Shown: in pieces, positions 1 to 8,860 of the stretch
Numbering within the stretch: the stretch's first letter is position 1
Layout: every line of letters starts with the position of its first letter
DNA from: Antarctobacter aquimaris
GTDB lineage: Bacteria > Pseudomonadota > Alphaproteobacteria > Rhodobacterales > Rhodobacteraceae
Assembly: GCF_900184945.1 (NCBI RefSeq)
Contig: NZ_FXYF01000001.1
Location: 248,001 to 312,000, forward strand
Reading direction: 5' to 3'
DNA: 64,000 bases
Position numbers and translations under genes: made by a program
The notes under the pieces: generated by a model
Told to the model about the DNA's origin: nothing
The model's database searches: none
What the model saw: only the letters and a program-made list of their open reading frames with translations

Positions 1-123
1 ATCGCCCATGCGGTAGAACAGCAGCGCGTCGGGGTACTGCGCCTTGATTTCCAGGTACTGCGCCATCATCGGCGTCACGGCGGTATCCAACGATGCCTTC
101 TTTCCGCTTGTGTTAGCGTTCAC
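1..123 (-). CDS. mutS: DNA mismatch repair protein MutS, N-terminal fragment
   Basis: Only the first 41 codons lie in the window; the gene runs off the left edge. Read from a GTG at 123, the peptide contains [20 protein letters not shown] followed by YRMGD, the opening of MutS domain I, which includes the lead-in to the mismatch-contacting region. MutS recognises base mismatches and recruits MutL. The gene is divergent from maeB, with about 80 bases between the two start codons. The start is inferred from frame and family alignment; no strong ribosome binding site is visible. Confidence 0.85.
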   Translation of the reverse strand, partial: MNANTSGKKASLDTAVTPMMAQYLEIKAQYPDALLFYRMGD

Positions 124-204
124 GAACCTTCCCCCCGGCGGTTTCGCGTGACATTAAGGCGGGCAAACCGCGGGGAAAACCGCAAAACGCCGGATGGAGG
201 GGTC

Positions 205-2460
205 ATGTCCAAACGCAGATTCACCCGCGAAGAGGCCCTGGCCTTTCACCTGGAGCCGACGCCGGGCAAGTGGGAGGTGACGGCTACCGTCCCCATGACC
301 ACCCAGCGGGACCTGTCGCTGGCCTATTCGCCCGGTGTCGCCGTCCCCTGCGAGGAGATCGCCGCCAACCCCGAATGCGCCTACGATTACACCAACAAGG
401 GCAACCTCGTCGCCGTGATCTCGAACGGCACCGCCGTGCTGGGCCTTGGCAACCTCGGCGCGCTGGGGTCCAAGCCGGTGATGGAGGGCAAGTCGGTGCT
501 GTTCAAGCGTTTCGCTGACGTGAACTCCATCGACATCGAGCTGGATACCGAGGACCCGGACGAGTTCTGCAAGGCGGTGCGGCTGATGGGGCCGACTTTC
601 GGCGGCATCAACCTCGAGGATATCAAGGCGCCCGAATGCTTCATCATCGAGCAGCGGCTCAAGGAAGAGATGGATATCCCCGTCTTCCACGATGACCAGC
701 ACGGCACCGCGGTGATCTGCGCGGCGGGGCTGATCAACGCGCTGCACCTGTCCGGCAAGAAGATCGAGGATGTGAGGATCGTCCTGAACGGGGCAGGGGC
801 GGCGGGCATCGCCTGTCTCGAACTGCTGAAACGCATGGGCGCGCGGCATGAAAACTGCATCATGTGCGACACCAAGGGCGTGATCTACCAGGGCCGCACC
901 AAGGGCATGAACCAGTGGAAATCGGCCCACGCGGTCAGCACCGAAATGCGCACGCTGGAGGAGGCGATGAAGGGCGCGGACGTCTTCCTGGGCGTCTCGG
1001 CCAAGGGCGCGGTCACGCAGGACATGGTGGCCAGCATGGCCGACAACCCGGTGATCTTTGCCATGGCCAACCCCGACCCCGAGATCACGCCCGAAGAGGC
1101 GCATGAAGTGCGGGTGGATGCCATCGTCGCCACCGGGCGCAGCGACTATCCCAACCAGGTCAACAACGTCCTGGGCTTTCCCTACCTCTTCCGCGGCGCG
1201 CTGGACATCCACGCCCGCGCCATCAACGACGAGATGAAGATCGCCTGCGCCGAGGCGCTGGCGGCGCTGGCGCGCGAGGACGTGCCGGACGAGGTGGCGC
1301 TGGCCTATGGGAAGTCGCTGACCTTTGGCCGCGATTACATCATTCCCACGCCATTCGATCCCCGGCTGATCCACCGCATTCCCCCGGCCGTTGCGCGGGC
1401 GGGCATGGACACCGGCGCGGCGCGGCGGCCGATCATCGACATGGAGGCCTACGAACACCGGCTCAAGGGGCGAATGGACCCCACCGCCTCGATCCTGCGG
1501 TCGATCAACGCGCGGGCGCGGGCGGCGCAGGCGCGGATGATCTTTGCCGAGGGGGACGATCCCCGCGTGCTGCGCGCGGCGGTGATGTACCAGCGGTCCG
1601 GCCTGGGCAAGGCGCTGGTCGTCGGCCGCGACGGCGACGTCAAGGACAAGCTGGAGGCCGCGGGCCTTGCCGATGCGGTGCGCGAACTGGAGGTGGTGAA
1701 CGCCGCCAACACCCGCCACTTGAACACCTACAAGCAATTCCTCTACGACCGTCTTCAGCGCAAGGGGATGGACCGGCAGGACATTCACCGCCTCGCGGCG
1801 CGTGACCGGCACGTCTTTGCCGCGCTGATGCTGGCGCATGGCCATGGCGACGGGCTGGTCACCGGCGCGACGCGCAAGTCGGCGCATGTGCTGGAGCTGA
1901 TCAACCACGTCTTTGACGCCGATGCGGCGCATGGCGCGGCGGGGGTCACGGCGCTGCTGCACAAGGGGCGGATCGTCATGATCGCCGACACGCTGGTGCA
2001 CGAATGGCCGGACGAGGAAGACCTGGCCACCATCGCCGAACGCGCGGCCGGCGTGGCGCGGCACCTCGGGCTGGAGCCGCGCGTGGCCTTTGTGTCGTTC
2101 TCGACCTTCGGCTACCCGGTGTCGGAACGCGCGGCCAAGATGCACGAGGCGCCCAAGGTTCTGGACAGGCGCGGCGTGGATTTCGAATATGAAGGCGAGA
2201 TGACCGTCGACGTGGCGCTGAACCCCAAGGCGCAGGAGCATTACCCGTTCCAGCGCCTGACCGGCCCGGCCAACATCCTGGTCGTTCCCGCGCGGCACTC
2301 GGCTTCGATCTCGGTCAAGCTGATACAGGAGATGGCCGGCGCCACGGTGATCGGGCCGATCCTGGCGGGTGTCGACAAGTCGATCCAGATCTGTTCGACC
2401 GCGATGACCGCCAATGACATCCTCAACATGTCCGTGCTGGCCGCCAGCAACATCGATTGA
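205..2460 (+). CDS. maeB: NADP-dependent malic enzyme with C-terminal phosphotransacetylase-like domain
   Basis: The 751-residue protein decarboxylates malate to pyruvate with production of NADPH, feeding gluconeogenesis and reductant supply. The N-terminal malic domain includes the region around FHDDQHGTA and the NAD(P)-binding motif LNGAGAAGIA near residue 215. From roughly residue 430 a phosphate acetyl/butyryltransferase domain follows (EGDDPRVLRAA, LVTGATRKSA). In MaeB-type enzymes that domain is thought to be regulatory, for example through acetyl-CoA, and not catalytic. An in-frame GTG at 148 exists, but the ATG at 205 has GGAGG just upstream and fits the family N-terminus. The gene is divergent from mutS. 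Confidence 0.95.
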   Translation: MSKRRFTREEALAFHLEPTPGKWEVTATVPMTTQRDLSLAYSPGVAVPCEEIAANPECAYDYTNKGNLVAVISNGTAVLGLGNLGALGSKPVMEGKSVLFKRFADVNSIDIELDTEDPDEFCKAVRLMGPTFGGINLEDIKAPECFIIEQRLKEEMDIPVFHDDQHGTAVICAAGLINALHLSGKKIEDVRIVLNGAGAAGIACLELLKRMGARHENCIMCDTKGVIYQGRTKGMNQWKSAHAVSTEMRTLEEAMKGADVFLGVSAKGAVTQDMVASMADNPVIFAMANPDPEITPEEAHEVRVDAIVATGRSDYPNQVNNVLGFPYLFRGALDIHARAINDEMKIACAEALAALAREDVPDEVALAYGKSLTFGRDYIIPTPFDPRLIHRIPPAVARAGMDTGAARRPIIDMEAYEHRLKGRMDPTASILRSINARARAAQARMIFAEGDDPRVLRAAVMYQRSGLGKALVVGRDGDVKDKLEAAGLADAVRELEVVNAANTRHLNTYKQFLYDRLQRKGMDRQDIHRLAARDRHVFAALMLAHGHGDGLVTGATRKSAHVLELINHVFDADAAHGAAGVTALLHKGRIVMIADTLVHEWPDEEDLATIAERAAGVARHLGLEPRVAFVSFSTFGYPVSERAAKMHEAPKVLDRRGVDFEYEGEMTVDVALNPKAQEHYPFQRLTGPANILVVPARHSASISVKLIQEMAGATVIGPILAGVDKSIQICSTAMTANDILNMSVLAASNID

Positions 2461-2513
2461 CGAAGGGTCAAGGCGGCACGCGCAAGGACGCAACTGGAAA
2501 GAGAAGTAGCGGC

Positions 2514-3392
2514 ATGGCGATCTTCAACCTTGGCTCGATCAACGCCGACCTGTTCTACCGGGTGCCGCATCTGCCCGCGCCGGGTGAGACGCTGGCCGCC
2601 ACCAGCTTTGCCCGCGGGCTGGGCGGCAAGGGGGCGAACATGTCCGTCGCCGCGGCGCGGGCGGCGGCGCGCTGCGTGCATATCGGTGCGGTCGGGCAGG
2701 ATGGCGCCTGGGCGGTGCAGCGGCTGATGGAATACGGTGTGTATACACAACACATCGTCACATCGGACACCGATACCGGCAATGCGCTGATCGCCATCGA
2801 CGACGCGGGCGAGAACAACATTATCCTCTATCCCGGCGCCAACCGGGACATCCCGCTGGAGCATGTTCGTACAGCGTTGGACGACGCGGGTGCAGCTGAC
2901 ATCTTTCTCACCCAGAACGAAACCAATCTGCAACGCGAGGCGGCCGAGATCGCCTCGGCCAAGGGGATGCGGGTGGCCTATGCCGCCGCGCCCTTTGACG
3001 CGCAGGCGGTGCAGGACGTGCTGCCGCTGCTGGACCTGCTGTTCCTGAACGAGGTCGAGGCGCGCCAGTTGCAGGAGGCGACCGGCCTGCCGCCCGAGGC
3101 ACTGCCGGTGCGCGACGTCATCGTGACCCTGGGGGCCGAGGGCGCGCGCTGGCACAACACCGACACCGGCGAAGTGCGCGCGTTCCCGGCGGTCAAGGTC
3201 ACGCCGGTGGACACCACCGGGGCAGGGGACACCTTTACCGGCTACGTGCTGGCCGGGCTGGACCGGGGGCTGCCCATGTCGCAGGCCATCGGTCAGGCGA
3301 TGATCGCCGCCGCCATCATGGTCACGCGGCAGGGCACCGCGGATGTGATCCCGGACCTGCGCGACGTGCAGGATTTCCCGGCACAAGGCTAA
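2514..3392 (+). CDS. PfkB-family carbohydrate kinase (ribokinase-like)
   Basis: The 292-residue protein is a ribokinase-family sugar or nucleoside kinase. It opens with FNLGSINADLFYRVPHLPAP, has the glycine-rich substrate motif GGKGANMSVAAARA near residue 40, and carries the PfkB signature DTTGAGDTFTGYVLAG, which holds the catalytic Asp and anion hole, near residue 240. The substrate cannot be read from sequence; ribokinase is the closest general type. The ATG at 2514 follows a GGAAAGAG ribosome binding site 55 bases after maeB, so co-transcription with maeB is likely. Its stop overlaps the stop of the convergent RTX gene by four bases. Confidence 0.85.
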   Translation: MAIFNLGSINADLFYRVPHLPAPGETLAATSFARGLGGKGANMSVAAARAAARCVHIGAVGQDGAWAVQRLMEYGVYTQHIVTSDTDTGNALIAIDDAGENNIILYPGANRDIPLEHVRTALDDAGAADIFLTQNETNLQREAAEIASAKGMRVAYAAAPFDAQAVQDVLPLLDLLFLNEVEARQLQEATGLPPEALPVRDVIVTLGAEGARWHNTDTGEVRAFPAVKVTPVDTTGAGDTFTGYVLAGLDRGLPMSQAIGQAMIAAAIMVTRQGTADVIPDLRDVQDFPAQG

Positions 3393-4843
3393 AGCACGAA
3401 GTCCGCCTCGGTCAGCCCGATGACAGCGGCCACGCGGATCTCGGCATCCACGCTGCCGTTGCCGTCCGCGTCCATCTGCACGATGGTTGATCCGGTCGGC
3501 GTCTCGAACAGTCGCAGCTCCGGGTTGCCGGAGGGCGCGAACCCCGCCGTGCCGCGGAATTCGAACACGCCCGGATGCAGGCCGGCGACGATGATCAGGT
3601 CCGACCCCTGTTCAAAATCGAGGATCTGGTCCCGCGTCGCGCCCAGGCCTGCATCGGCGACACTGCGAAAGACAAAGTTGTCCGCGCCCTGACCGCCGGT
3701 CAGCAGGTCCAGCCCCTCGCCTCCGGCCAGGTCATCCTCGCCCGCGCGACCGCGCAGGATGTCGTTGCTGGTCCCGCCCTCGAGGACGTCATCGCCGCTG
3801 CCGCCGTCCATGATGTCGTTGCCGGGTCCGCCGTCCAGCAAATCGTCCCCTTCCTGACCGACAAGGAGATCGTTGCCAAAGCCGCCCCGCAGGGTGTCCG
3901 ATCCGGCGTTGCCGTTCATCGTGTCTGCGTTGTTTCCGCCGTCGAGCGAGTCGTTGCCTTCGCCACCCAGCAGCGTGTCGAAACCCGCATCGCCCAGCAG
4001 CGTGTCGTCGTCCCCGTGGCCGACCAGAAGATCGTTGTTTCCGCCGCCATCGAAATGGTCCTTGCCGGCCGCGCCGATCAGGGTGTCGTTGCCGACATCG
4101 CCATCGACACCCAGCGTGACAAAGCCGCTGCCCATGCCGCGATAGAGGTCTGCACCGGCGTTGAGGTCGACGCTGCCTATGATCGAGCCCGAGTTGGTGA
4201 CGGTATCACCCGAGTCGCCCGTGCGCAGAACGAGGCCGCCAGCATCGCCGAGCGCATCGACGATCTCTCCCGAGTTGGAAATCCGCGCGCTGGACCCGGA
4301 ATCCGCATCGATTAGCGTCGTGATGATGCTGCCCGTGTTGATCAAGGTGGCAAGGCCCGTCGCGCTCATCCCCAGTTCGCCGCCCTTCATGTAGCCGCTG
4401 TTGACCACCTCGATGTTGCCCAGGTTCGCGTTGTCCAGCAGGATATGGGCATCGTTGATGGACACCAGGCTGCCAGAATTCGTCACCGACAGGTCATAGG
4501 CCGCCGAGGCTGCCGTGGTGATCGGCAGCAACGCGGTGATGGACCCGTAATTCACGATCCTGTGGCTTGCGAAGGCATCCGAGCTGTTGATCCTGATGCC
4601 ATTGAAAATGCTGTTGATGACACCGAAGTTCACGATCCGGCTGTATGCGGAAAACACCTCGACGCCATCACTTCCCGCCAGAACGGTGCCCAGGTTGTGG
4701 AATGTCGTCACAAATGTTCCGGGCGACAGAAGGTGCACGCCGTCGGACCCAGCCCGGATGCTGCTGTCGGGCATCAGAAAGGTATGGTCGCCGTTTGAAA
4801 TGGTGACAGTCGCCGCGCTGCCGAACAGGTAATTGATGGCCAT
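3389..4843 (-). CDS. RTX-type calcium-binding repeat protein, copy 1
   Basis: The 484-residue protein is probably exported by a type I secretion system. The first half (about residues 20-240) is a run of imperfect repeats built on N-S-G and N-G phrases (VTNSGSLVS, ISNSGEIVD, VTNSGSIIGS), typical of a beta-helix surface domain. Residues about 245-375 are glycine/aspartate nonapeptides (GGEGNDSLDGG, GGPGNDIMDGG) of the calcium-binding hemolysin type. A C-terminal domain ending ADFVL replaces a signal peptide, consistent with C-terminal secretion. No transporter is adjacent. The ATG at 4843 is preceded by GGGGGC; an upstream in-frame start at 4912 is less likely. It pairs with the copy at 5160-6731. 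Binding partner or role is unknown. Confidence 0.8.
   Translation of the reverse strand: MAINYLFGSAATVTISNGDHTFLMPDSSIRAGSDGVHLLSPGTFVTTFHNLGTVLAGSDGVEVFSAYSRIVNFGVINSIFNGIRINSSDAFASHRIVNYGSITALLPITTAASAAYDLSVTNSGSLVSINDAHILLDNANLGNIEVVNSGYMKGGELGMSATGLATLINTGSIITTLIDADSGSSARISNSGEIVDALGDAGGLVLRTGDSGDTVTNSGSIIGSVDLNAGADLYRGMGSGFVTLGVDGDVGNDTLIGAAGKDHFDGGGNNDLLVGHGDDDTLLGDAGFDTLLGGEGNDSLDGGNNADTMNGNAGSDTLRGGFGNDLLVGQEGDDLLDGGPGNDIMDGGSGDDVLEGGTSNDILRGRAGEDDLAGGEGLDLLTGGQGADNFVFRSVADAGLGATRDQILDFEQGSDLIIVAGLHPGVFEFRGTAGFAPSGNPELRLFETPTGSTIVQMDADGNGSVDAEIRVAAVIGLTEADFVL
3393..3768. repeat. Direct repeat copy 1 (3' end of RTX gene 1)
   Basis: This 376-base block aligns without gaps to 5164-5539. 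By eye there are about 25 mismatches, roughly 93% identity. It covers the C-terminal domain and the last nonapeptides of the RTX protein. Upstream of the block the two genes quickly lose similarity. Confidence 0.85.
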
Positions 4844-5004
4844 GATCTTGCCCCCGAGAAATGGATTTGCCGGAGCAGGCCTGCCGCCTTGCTCCGACCC
4901 GGAGGGTATCAAGAAAAGCCGGATTCAAGAAATGCCAGTGGCAAGACCAAAAGGGTCCGGCCAGCGCTGGGGGTCTTTGGCCTGATCGCGGAACGCGGCC
5001 GACG

Positions 5005-5115
5005 TCAGTTCACGAAAGGGTCTGCACCGCCGCAAGGCTGGTTCACCTGTGTTCCGGCCGCGGTCCCTGCCATGGCGCGCGTCGGCGATGCCTTGTCCGA
5101 CGGCGCAAAGGCGTA
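5005..5115 (-). pseudogene. Probable relic of the msrA 3' end in the gap between the RTX genes
   Basis: The 316-base gap between the two RTX genes (4844-5159) has no intact gene. Inside it, a minus-strand reading frame open for 36 codons ends in GGADPFVN and a TGA at 5005. The genuine MsrA, 2 kb away, ends GNAAPFVN. An ungapped comparison of the 50 bases from 5001 with those from 7005 gives 36 matches, including GACGTCA at the stop in both. The similarity fades upstream, and no CGGCFWC-type catalytic region is present. The simplest reading is a decayed duplicate of the msrA tail carried along when the neighbouring RTX gene was duplicated. The rest of the gap shows nothing else. Confidence 0.4.
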
Positions 5116-5159
5116 TTACCCGCGCGGCGACGGCGATCGCCGCGCAGACGGCGCCGCGA

Positions 5160-6731
5160 TTACAGCACGAAATCGTCCGCCGTCAGCCCGATGACAGCGG
5201 CCGCGCGGATCTCGGCATCCACGCTGCCGTTGCCGTCCACGTCCATCTGCACGATGGTTGATCCGTTCGGCGTCTCGAACAGCCGCAGCTCCGGGTTGCC
5301 GGAGGGTGCGAACCCCGCCGTGCCGCGGAACTCGAAGACGCCCGGGTGCAGGCCGGCGACGATGATCAGGTCCGACCCCTGTTCAAAGTCGAGGATCTGG
5401 TCCCGCGTAGCGCCAAGGCCTGCCTCAGCGGCACTGCGAAAGACAAAGTTGTCCGCGCCCTGACCGCCGGTCAGCAGGTCCATCCCCTCGCCGCCGGCAA
5501 GGTCGTCCTCGCCGGCGCGACCGCGCAGGATGTCGTTGCCGCTGCCGCCTTCGAGCCGATCGTCGCCGTTGCCGCCATCCATCGTGTCGTTGTCGGCGCC
5601 GCCGTCGAGAAAGTCGCTGCCGTCCTGGCCGACCAGGACGTCGTTGCCGGCCTCGCCAAGCAGGGTGTCGTCGCCGGCATTGCCGTTCAACGTGTCGTTT
5701 TCGGTTCCGCCCGACATCGAGTCATTGCCGGCGCCGCCGAGGATGAAATCCGAACCGGAGTCGCCGCTCAGGTTGTCATCGCCGCCTCGCCCGAAAAGAG
5801 TATCGTTGTCGGCACCGCCCACCAGGACATCCGCCGATTCGCCGCCGGCCAGCGTGTCGTTGCCGGCTTCGCCAAAAACGGCGCCATTGACCACACCGCC
5901 TGTGCCATCAAATGAGTCGGTGCCCGCGCCCATTTCGACATTGCCCACGATCAGGCCGGCGTTGCGGATGAGATCGTTCCCACCTTCGATTTCGACCGCT
6001 ATTCTGAAACTCCCGGTCCCGATGCTTTCCAGAATGCCGGTATTCAGAATACGCACCGACGTGGAGCGGCTGGTCTGGATCGCCTGGGACCAGCCAGTGA
6101 TTGTCCCGCTGTTCGCGATCTGAAGCCCACCGGCATCCCCAATGTTGTAGTTTATGCCGTCGTCGCCGGTGCCAACGATGTGGCCGGAGTTGATCAGAAT
6201 ATGATTGCCCATGGACAAGGTGTCAGCGTGGACATTGATCGTATGGCCTGCGGATGCAATAAAACCCGCGTTGGTGATCCGGGAAGTCCCTGTTCCCGTA
6301 TTGATGTCCAACGCGGTCGTATCATTGGCAGTGATTTCGCCGGTGTTGTGCAGACGAAATTCGGCTCCACTGTCGGAACTGGCAAAATCGATGGCATTGG
6401 AGTTGGTCGAGTGGATCACTCCATGATTGACCAGCCGTGCGGCAAAGCTGAGGTCCAGGTCGATCGTGCCGCCGGTGGGGTTTTCGGCATCGATCACGCC
6501 ATCCTCGCCATTGAGCAGTTCGAAGACATCGCCGTCAGCGTCGATGGCCGAGAAACCACCGTTGTAGGTGTAGATCAGGCCATGATTGAACACCCAGTTT
6601 GTGCCCGGTGTGGCTGTGATTGCATCACTGCCGTCAACGTAAAGGACGCCGTCACGACTAAGTAAGCCGCTTTCGCCTCCGTTCAAAACTCTTCCTAAGG
6701 TTGAAAACCCAGCAATTCCAAAATCAGCCAT
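5160..6731 (-). CDS. RTX-type calcium-binding repeat protein, copy 2
   Basis: The 523-residue protein has the same plan as the copy at 3389-4843. Residues about 10-290 are beta-helix-like repeats (NHGVIHSTNS, NTGEITANDT, NSGTITGWSQ). Residues about 290-420 are RTX nonapeptides (GGAGNDSMSGG, GNAGDDTLLGEAGND), and the C-terminal secretion-type domain ends in ADDFVL. The C-terminal 125 residues are almost identical to copy 1, while the N-terminal halves are only structurally alike. The ATG at 6731 follows a GGGGAAAC stretch. The 277 bases up to the msrA stop are AT-richer than the surroundings and probably carry the promoter. It is presumably exported by a type I system encoded elsewhere. Confidence 0.8.
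   Translation of the reverse strand: MADFGIAGFSTLGRVLNGGESGLLSRDGVLYVDGSDAITATPGTNWVFNHGLIYTYNGGFSAIDADGDVFELLNGEDGVIDAENPTGGTIDLDLSFAARLVNHGVIHSTNSNAIDFASSDSGAEFRLHNTGEITANDTTALDINTGTGTSRITNAGFIASAGHTINVHADTLSMGNHILINSGHIVGTGDDGINYNIGDAGGLQIANSGTITGWSQAIQTSRSTSVRILNTGILESIGTGSFRIAVEIEGGNDLIRNAGLIVGNVEMGAGTDSFDGTGGVVNGAVFGEAGNDTLAGGESADVLVGGADNDTLFGRGGDDNLSGDSGSDFILGGAGNDSMSGGTENDTLNGNAGDDTLLGEAGNDVLVGQDGSDFLDGGADNDTMDGGNGDDRLEGGSGNDILRGRAGEDDLAGGEGMDLLTGGQGADNFVFRSAAEAGLGATRDQILDFEQGSDLIIVAGLHPGVFEFRGTAGFAPSGNPELRLFETPNGSTIVQMDVDGNGSVDAEIRAAAVIGLTADDFVL
5164..5539. repeat. Direct repeat copy 2 (3' end of RTX gene 2)
   Basis: Second copy of the 376-base block at 3393-3768, at a constant offset of 1771 bases with no insertion or deletion. 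Such high DNA identity between otherwise diverged paralogues suggests recent duplication of this end or gene conversion. Confidence 0.85.
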
Positions 6732-7008
6732 GACTGTTTCCCCTGTCAGGATGCGCAGTTCTCACGCGACCCGTGGGTTGCCGCGGGTTTGCGCGACTAA
6801 CATATTGTTTTAAAGATATTTCCGCAGGTCTGCCCGGGCCCGCAGATTCGCTTAAGAAAACGGTAACGACGCCGACAAAACGGCGCAACTTGTTACATTC
6901 CCCCCGACAGAAGCAAAAACAGCCCTTCCGACCCGGCGGCGGCGCGTTGCCACCGGCAAAACGAAACGGCAGGTCATGGGATGGTAACGCTTTGACCGGA
7001 GTTGGACG

Positions 7009-7653
7009 TCAATTCACGAAGGGCGCCGCATTGCCCCAGAGCTGCTTGACCCGCGCGTCGCGGCCACAGCCCTTGCGGTAGCGCTTGTAGGCGTCGCTCT
7101 GCGTGATGATGCCAAAGCGCGTCACCACCCGGCTGTCGCCCTTGTAGTAGTCTTGGTGGTAATCCTCGGCCAGGTAAAACGGTTTCGCCGGCAGGATCGG
7201 CGTGACGATCTTCTGGCCCAGCGCCTTTTCCGCGGCGGCCTTGGCGGCCTCGGCGGCGGCCTTCTGCCCGGCGTCGGTGTAGAAGATGGCGGTGCGATAG
7301 CTGTCGCCCCGGTCGCAGAACTGCCCGCCCGCGTCCAGCGGATCGACCGAGCGGAAGAACAGGTCATACAGCTGGCGCGGCGACACACGCCCGCCGTCAA
7401 AGGTGATCTTGACCGCCTCGTAATGGCCGGTGCCGCCGCGCGTGACCTGCTTGTAGGTCGGGTTGGCGGTCTTGCCGCCGGTATAGCCCGACACCGCCCC
7501 GCGCACGCCGGGGACCTTTTCGAAATCCGCCTCGACGCACCAGAAGCAGCCGCCGGCAACGATGATGTCATCTGCGGCGGCGCGCATGGCGGTCAGCGGC
7601 AGGGCCAGCAGGGCAGCAAGGGCAATCAGGTGAAGGCGGGCGAGGCGGGACAT
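7009..7653 (-). CDS. msrA: Peptide-methionine (S)-S-oxide reductase MsrA, exported form
   Basis: The 214-residue enzyme reduces methionine-S-sulfoxide in oxidised proteins. The catalytic motif GGCFWCVEADFEK lies near residue 37, after a hydrophobic N-terminus (LHLIALAALLALP) that looks like a signal peptide ending near MRAAADD. The enzyme is therefore likely periplasmic. Conserved features GYTGGKTANPTYKQV, GHYEAVKITFD and the resolving-cysteine region near KGCGRD are present. The ATG at 7653 has GGAG at good spacing; longer in-frame starts up to 7815 would ruin the signal peptide. It is divergent from the gene at 7853. Confidence 0.93.
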   Translation of the reverse strand: MSRLARLHLIALAALLALPLTAMRAAADDIIVAGGCFWCVEADFEKVPGVRGAVSGYTGGKTANPTYKQVTRGGTGHYEAVKITFDGGRVSPRQLYDLFFRSVDPLDAGGQFCDRGDSYRTAIFYTDAGQKAAAEAAKAAAEKALGQKIVTPILPAKPFYLAEDYHQDYYKGDSRVVTRFGIITQSDAYKRYRKGCGRDARVKQLWGNAAPFVN

Positions 7654-7852
7654 GGGGGATCTCCTTTGCCCGTCAGGCTGCCCGGTAAGCGGAGTTCTGG
7701 CAATCGTCCGCGACGGGGGTTCACCTGAAGGTGAGCGCCGCCTGAACACAAAGAGTCCTCGGCAGTGAAACTTTTCCCGAACCGCATCGTGAATGGGATC
7801 ACAAGCGCGGGCCATTGGGGCCCCGCACGATCACCTGACTGGGAGACTACTC

Positions 7853-8266
7853 ATGAAAACCGGTATCCTGACCATCGCCCTGATTGCCGCCGCCGCCACC
7901 GCACAGGCGGGTGGCCACGCCATGGCGCCGATGGTCGAAGCGACCGACCAAAGCGTTGCCGACGGCACCGTGACCGCGTCCAAGATCATCGCGCCCGCCA
8001 ATGGCTGGATGGTCGTGCATCGCACCGGCGCCGAGATGAAGCCCGGCCCCGTGGTCGGTTATGCGCCCCTGCGCATGGGAGAGAACATGGATGTCGTCGC
8101 CATCCTGACCGAAGCGGTCGCCCCCGGGGACATGCTGATGCTGATGGTCCACGGCGAAGACGGAGGTATGGCGGCGGGCACATTCGAATACACGCTGGGC
8201 GCCAAGGAGGACGGCCCTGTGCGGCTGGACGACGCCCTTGTGATGGCCACCATCACCGCGCAGTGA
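7853..8266 (+). CDS. Small secreted protein of DUF7282 type
   Basis: The 137-residue protein begins with a clear signal peptide (MKTGILTIALIAAAATAQAG). The mature part is one compact domain with phrases DGTVTASKIIAPANGWMVVH and VGYAPLRMGENMDVVAIL, and the ending LMLMVHGEDGG. This pattern matches the DUF7282 family of periplasmic or extracellular proteins of unknown function. The methionine-rich patches (GHAMAPMV, MLMLMVH) stand out and could bind metal or be oxidation-sensitive, fitting its place opposite msrA, but that is speculation. The start ATG follows GGGAG. Confidence 0.65.
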   Translation: MKTGILTIALIAAAATAQAGGHAMAPMVEATDQSVADGTVTASKIIAPANGWMVVHRTGAEMKPGPVVGYAPLRMGENMDVVAILTEAVAPGDMLMLMVHGEDGGMAAGTFEYTLGAKEDGPVRLDDALVMATITAQ

Positions 8267-8363
8267 CGCGACCGCCCGGGCCAAGGCCGATCCCCAAGGT
8301 CCGGGCGAAAGCGGGCGGTCCTGCGGGTGCGCCAACCCCGCTCCGCAGGGCGGCCACCTGTTG

Positions 8364-8801
8364 TTAACGAGTGGACTTGTTGGTCCCGCTGCCCAGGGCG
8401 CCCTGCGTCACCGGGCAGCGGGTGCCGCCGTACATTTGGCCCAGCACTTCGGCAAAGACCGGCGGCGCGTCGGGCACCGCTTCGAACAGGGTCATGCAGG
8501 ACCGCACCTTGAGCGCATCGACGGGGCCGAGGATATCCTCGGGGTCGGTGCCCGCGTGGTCCAGCAGCAGGCCGGCGGTTTGCTCCAGGCGCGGGCCCAG
8601 AACGGGATGCGCCAGGTAGTCCGCCGCTTCGTCGACGCCGCCCAGGCCAAAGTGCCGCGCGCGGGGGGACCGGCCCAGGGCCTCCAACTGCGGAAAGACC
8701 CACCAGATCCAGTTCGTGACCTTCCGGCCCGTGCGCAACTCGCGCAGGACGTCGTCCCAGACCGGGGCCTGGGACGTCACGAATTCTTCGAACAGATTCA
8801 T
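8364..8801 (-). CDS. DUF1810 family protein
   Basis: The 145-residue soluble protein matches the DUF1810 (calpastatin-like) family. The hallmark motif WIWWVFPQLEALGRSP is followed by ARHFGL and, later, LGPRLEQTAGLLL and DALKVRSCMTLF. Length is normal for the family. The biochemical role is unknown. It is transcribed toward the DUF7282 gene. Its start at 8801 borders the AT-rich island that contains the next gene. Confidence 0.85.
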   Translation of the reverse strand: MNLFEEFVTSQAPVWDDVLRELRTGRKVTNWIWWVFPQLEALGRSPRARHFGLGGVDEAADYLAHPVLGPRLEQTAGLLLDHAGTDPEDILGPVDALKVRSCMTLFEAVPDAPPVFAEVLGQMYGGTRCPVTQGALGSGTNKSTR

Positions 8802-8860
8802 CTAAAAGTACCAATAATTTGCTTTGTGACGATTCACCTTGAAGATAGCTTGTCCGCAAC

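Noticed and set aside
154-2493. Very long open frame on the minus strand opposite maeB (about 779 codons)
   Set aside because: It lies entirely antisense to a clearly functional gene. Its composition is rich in Arg, His, Gly and Ala, as expected from the reverse of GC-rich codons, and no domain is seen. Similar antisense frames opposite the ABC exporters, the importer and addA were dismissed for the same reason.
3700-4110. Regular short tandem repeats that resemble an array
   Set aside because: They are the nonapeptide codons of the RTX protein and keep the reading frame; there are no identical repeats with unique spacers. The same applies to 5500-5900.
4861-5463. Plus-strand frame of about 200 codons between and into the RTX genes
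   Set aside because: It runs antisense into the RTX gene 2 coding region and has no domain or ribosome binding site; the msrA-like relic is on the other strand.
8270-8320. Inverted repeat GACCGCCCG...CGGGCGGTC between convergent genes
   Set aside because: The nine-base arms are 33 bases apart and no T-run follows, so it cannot be called a terminator with confidence.
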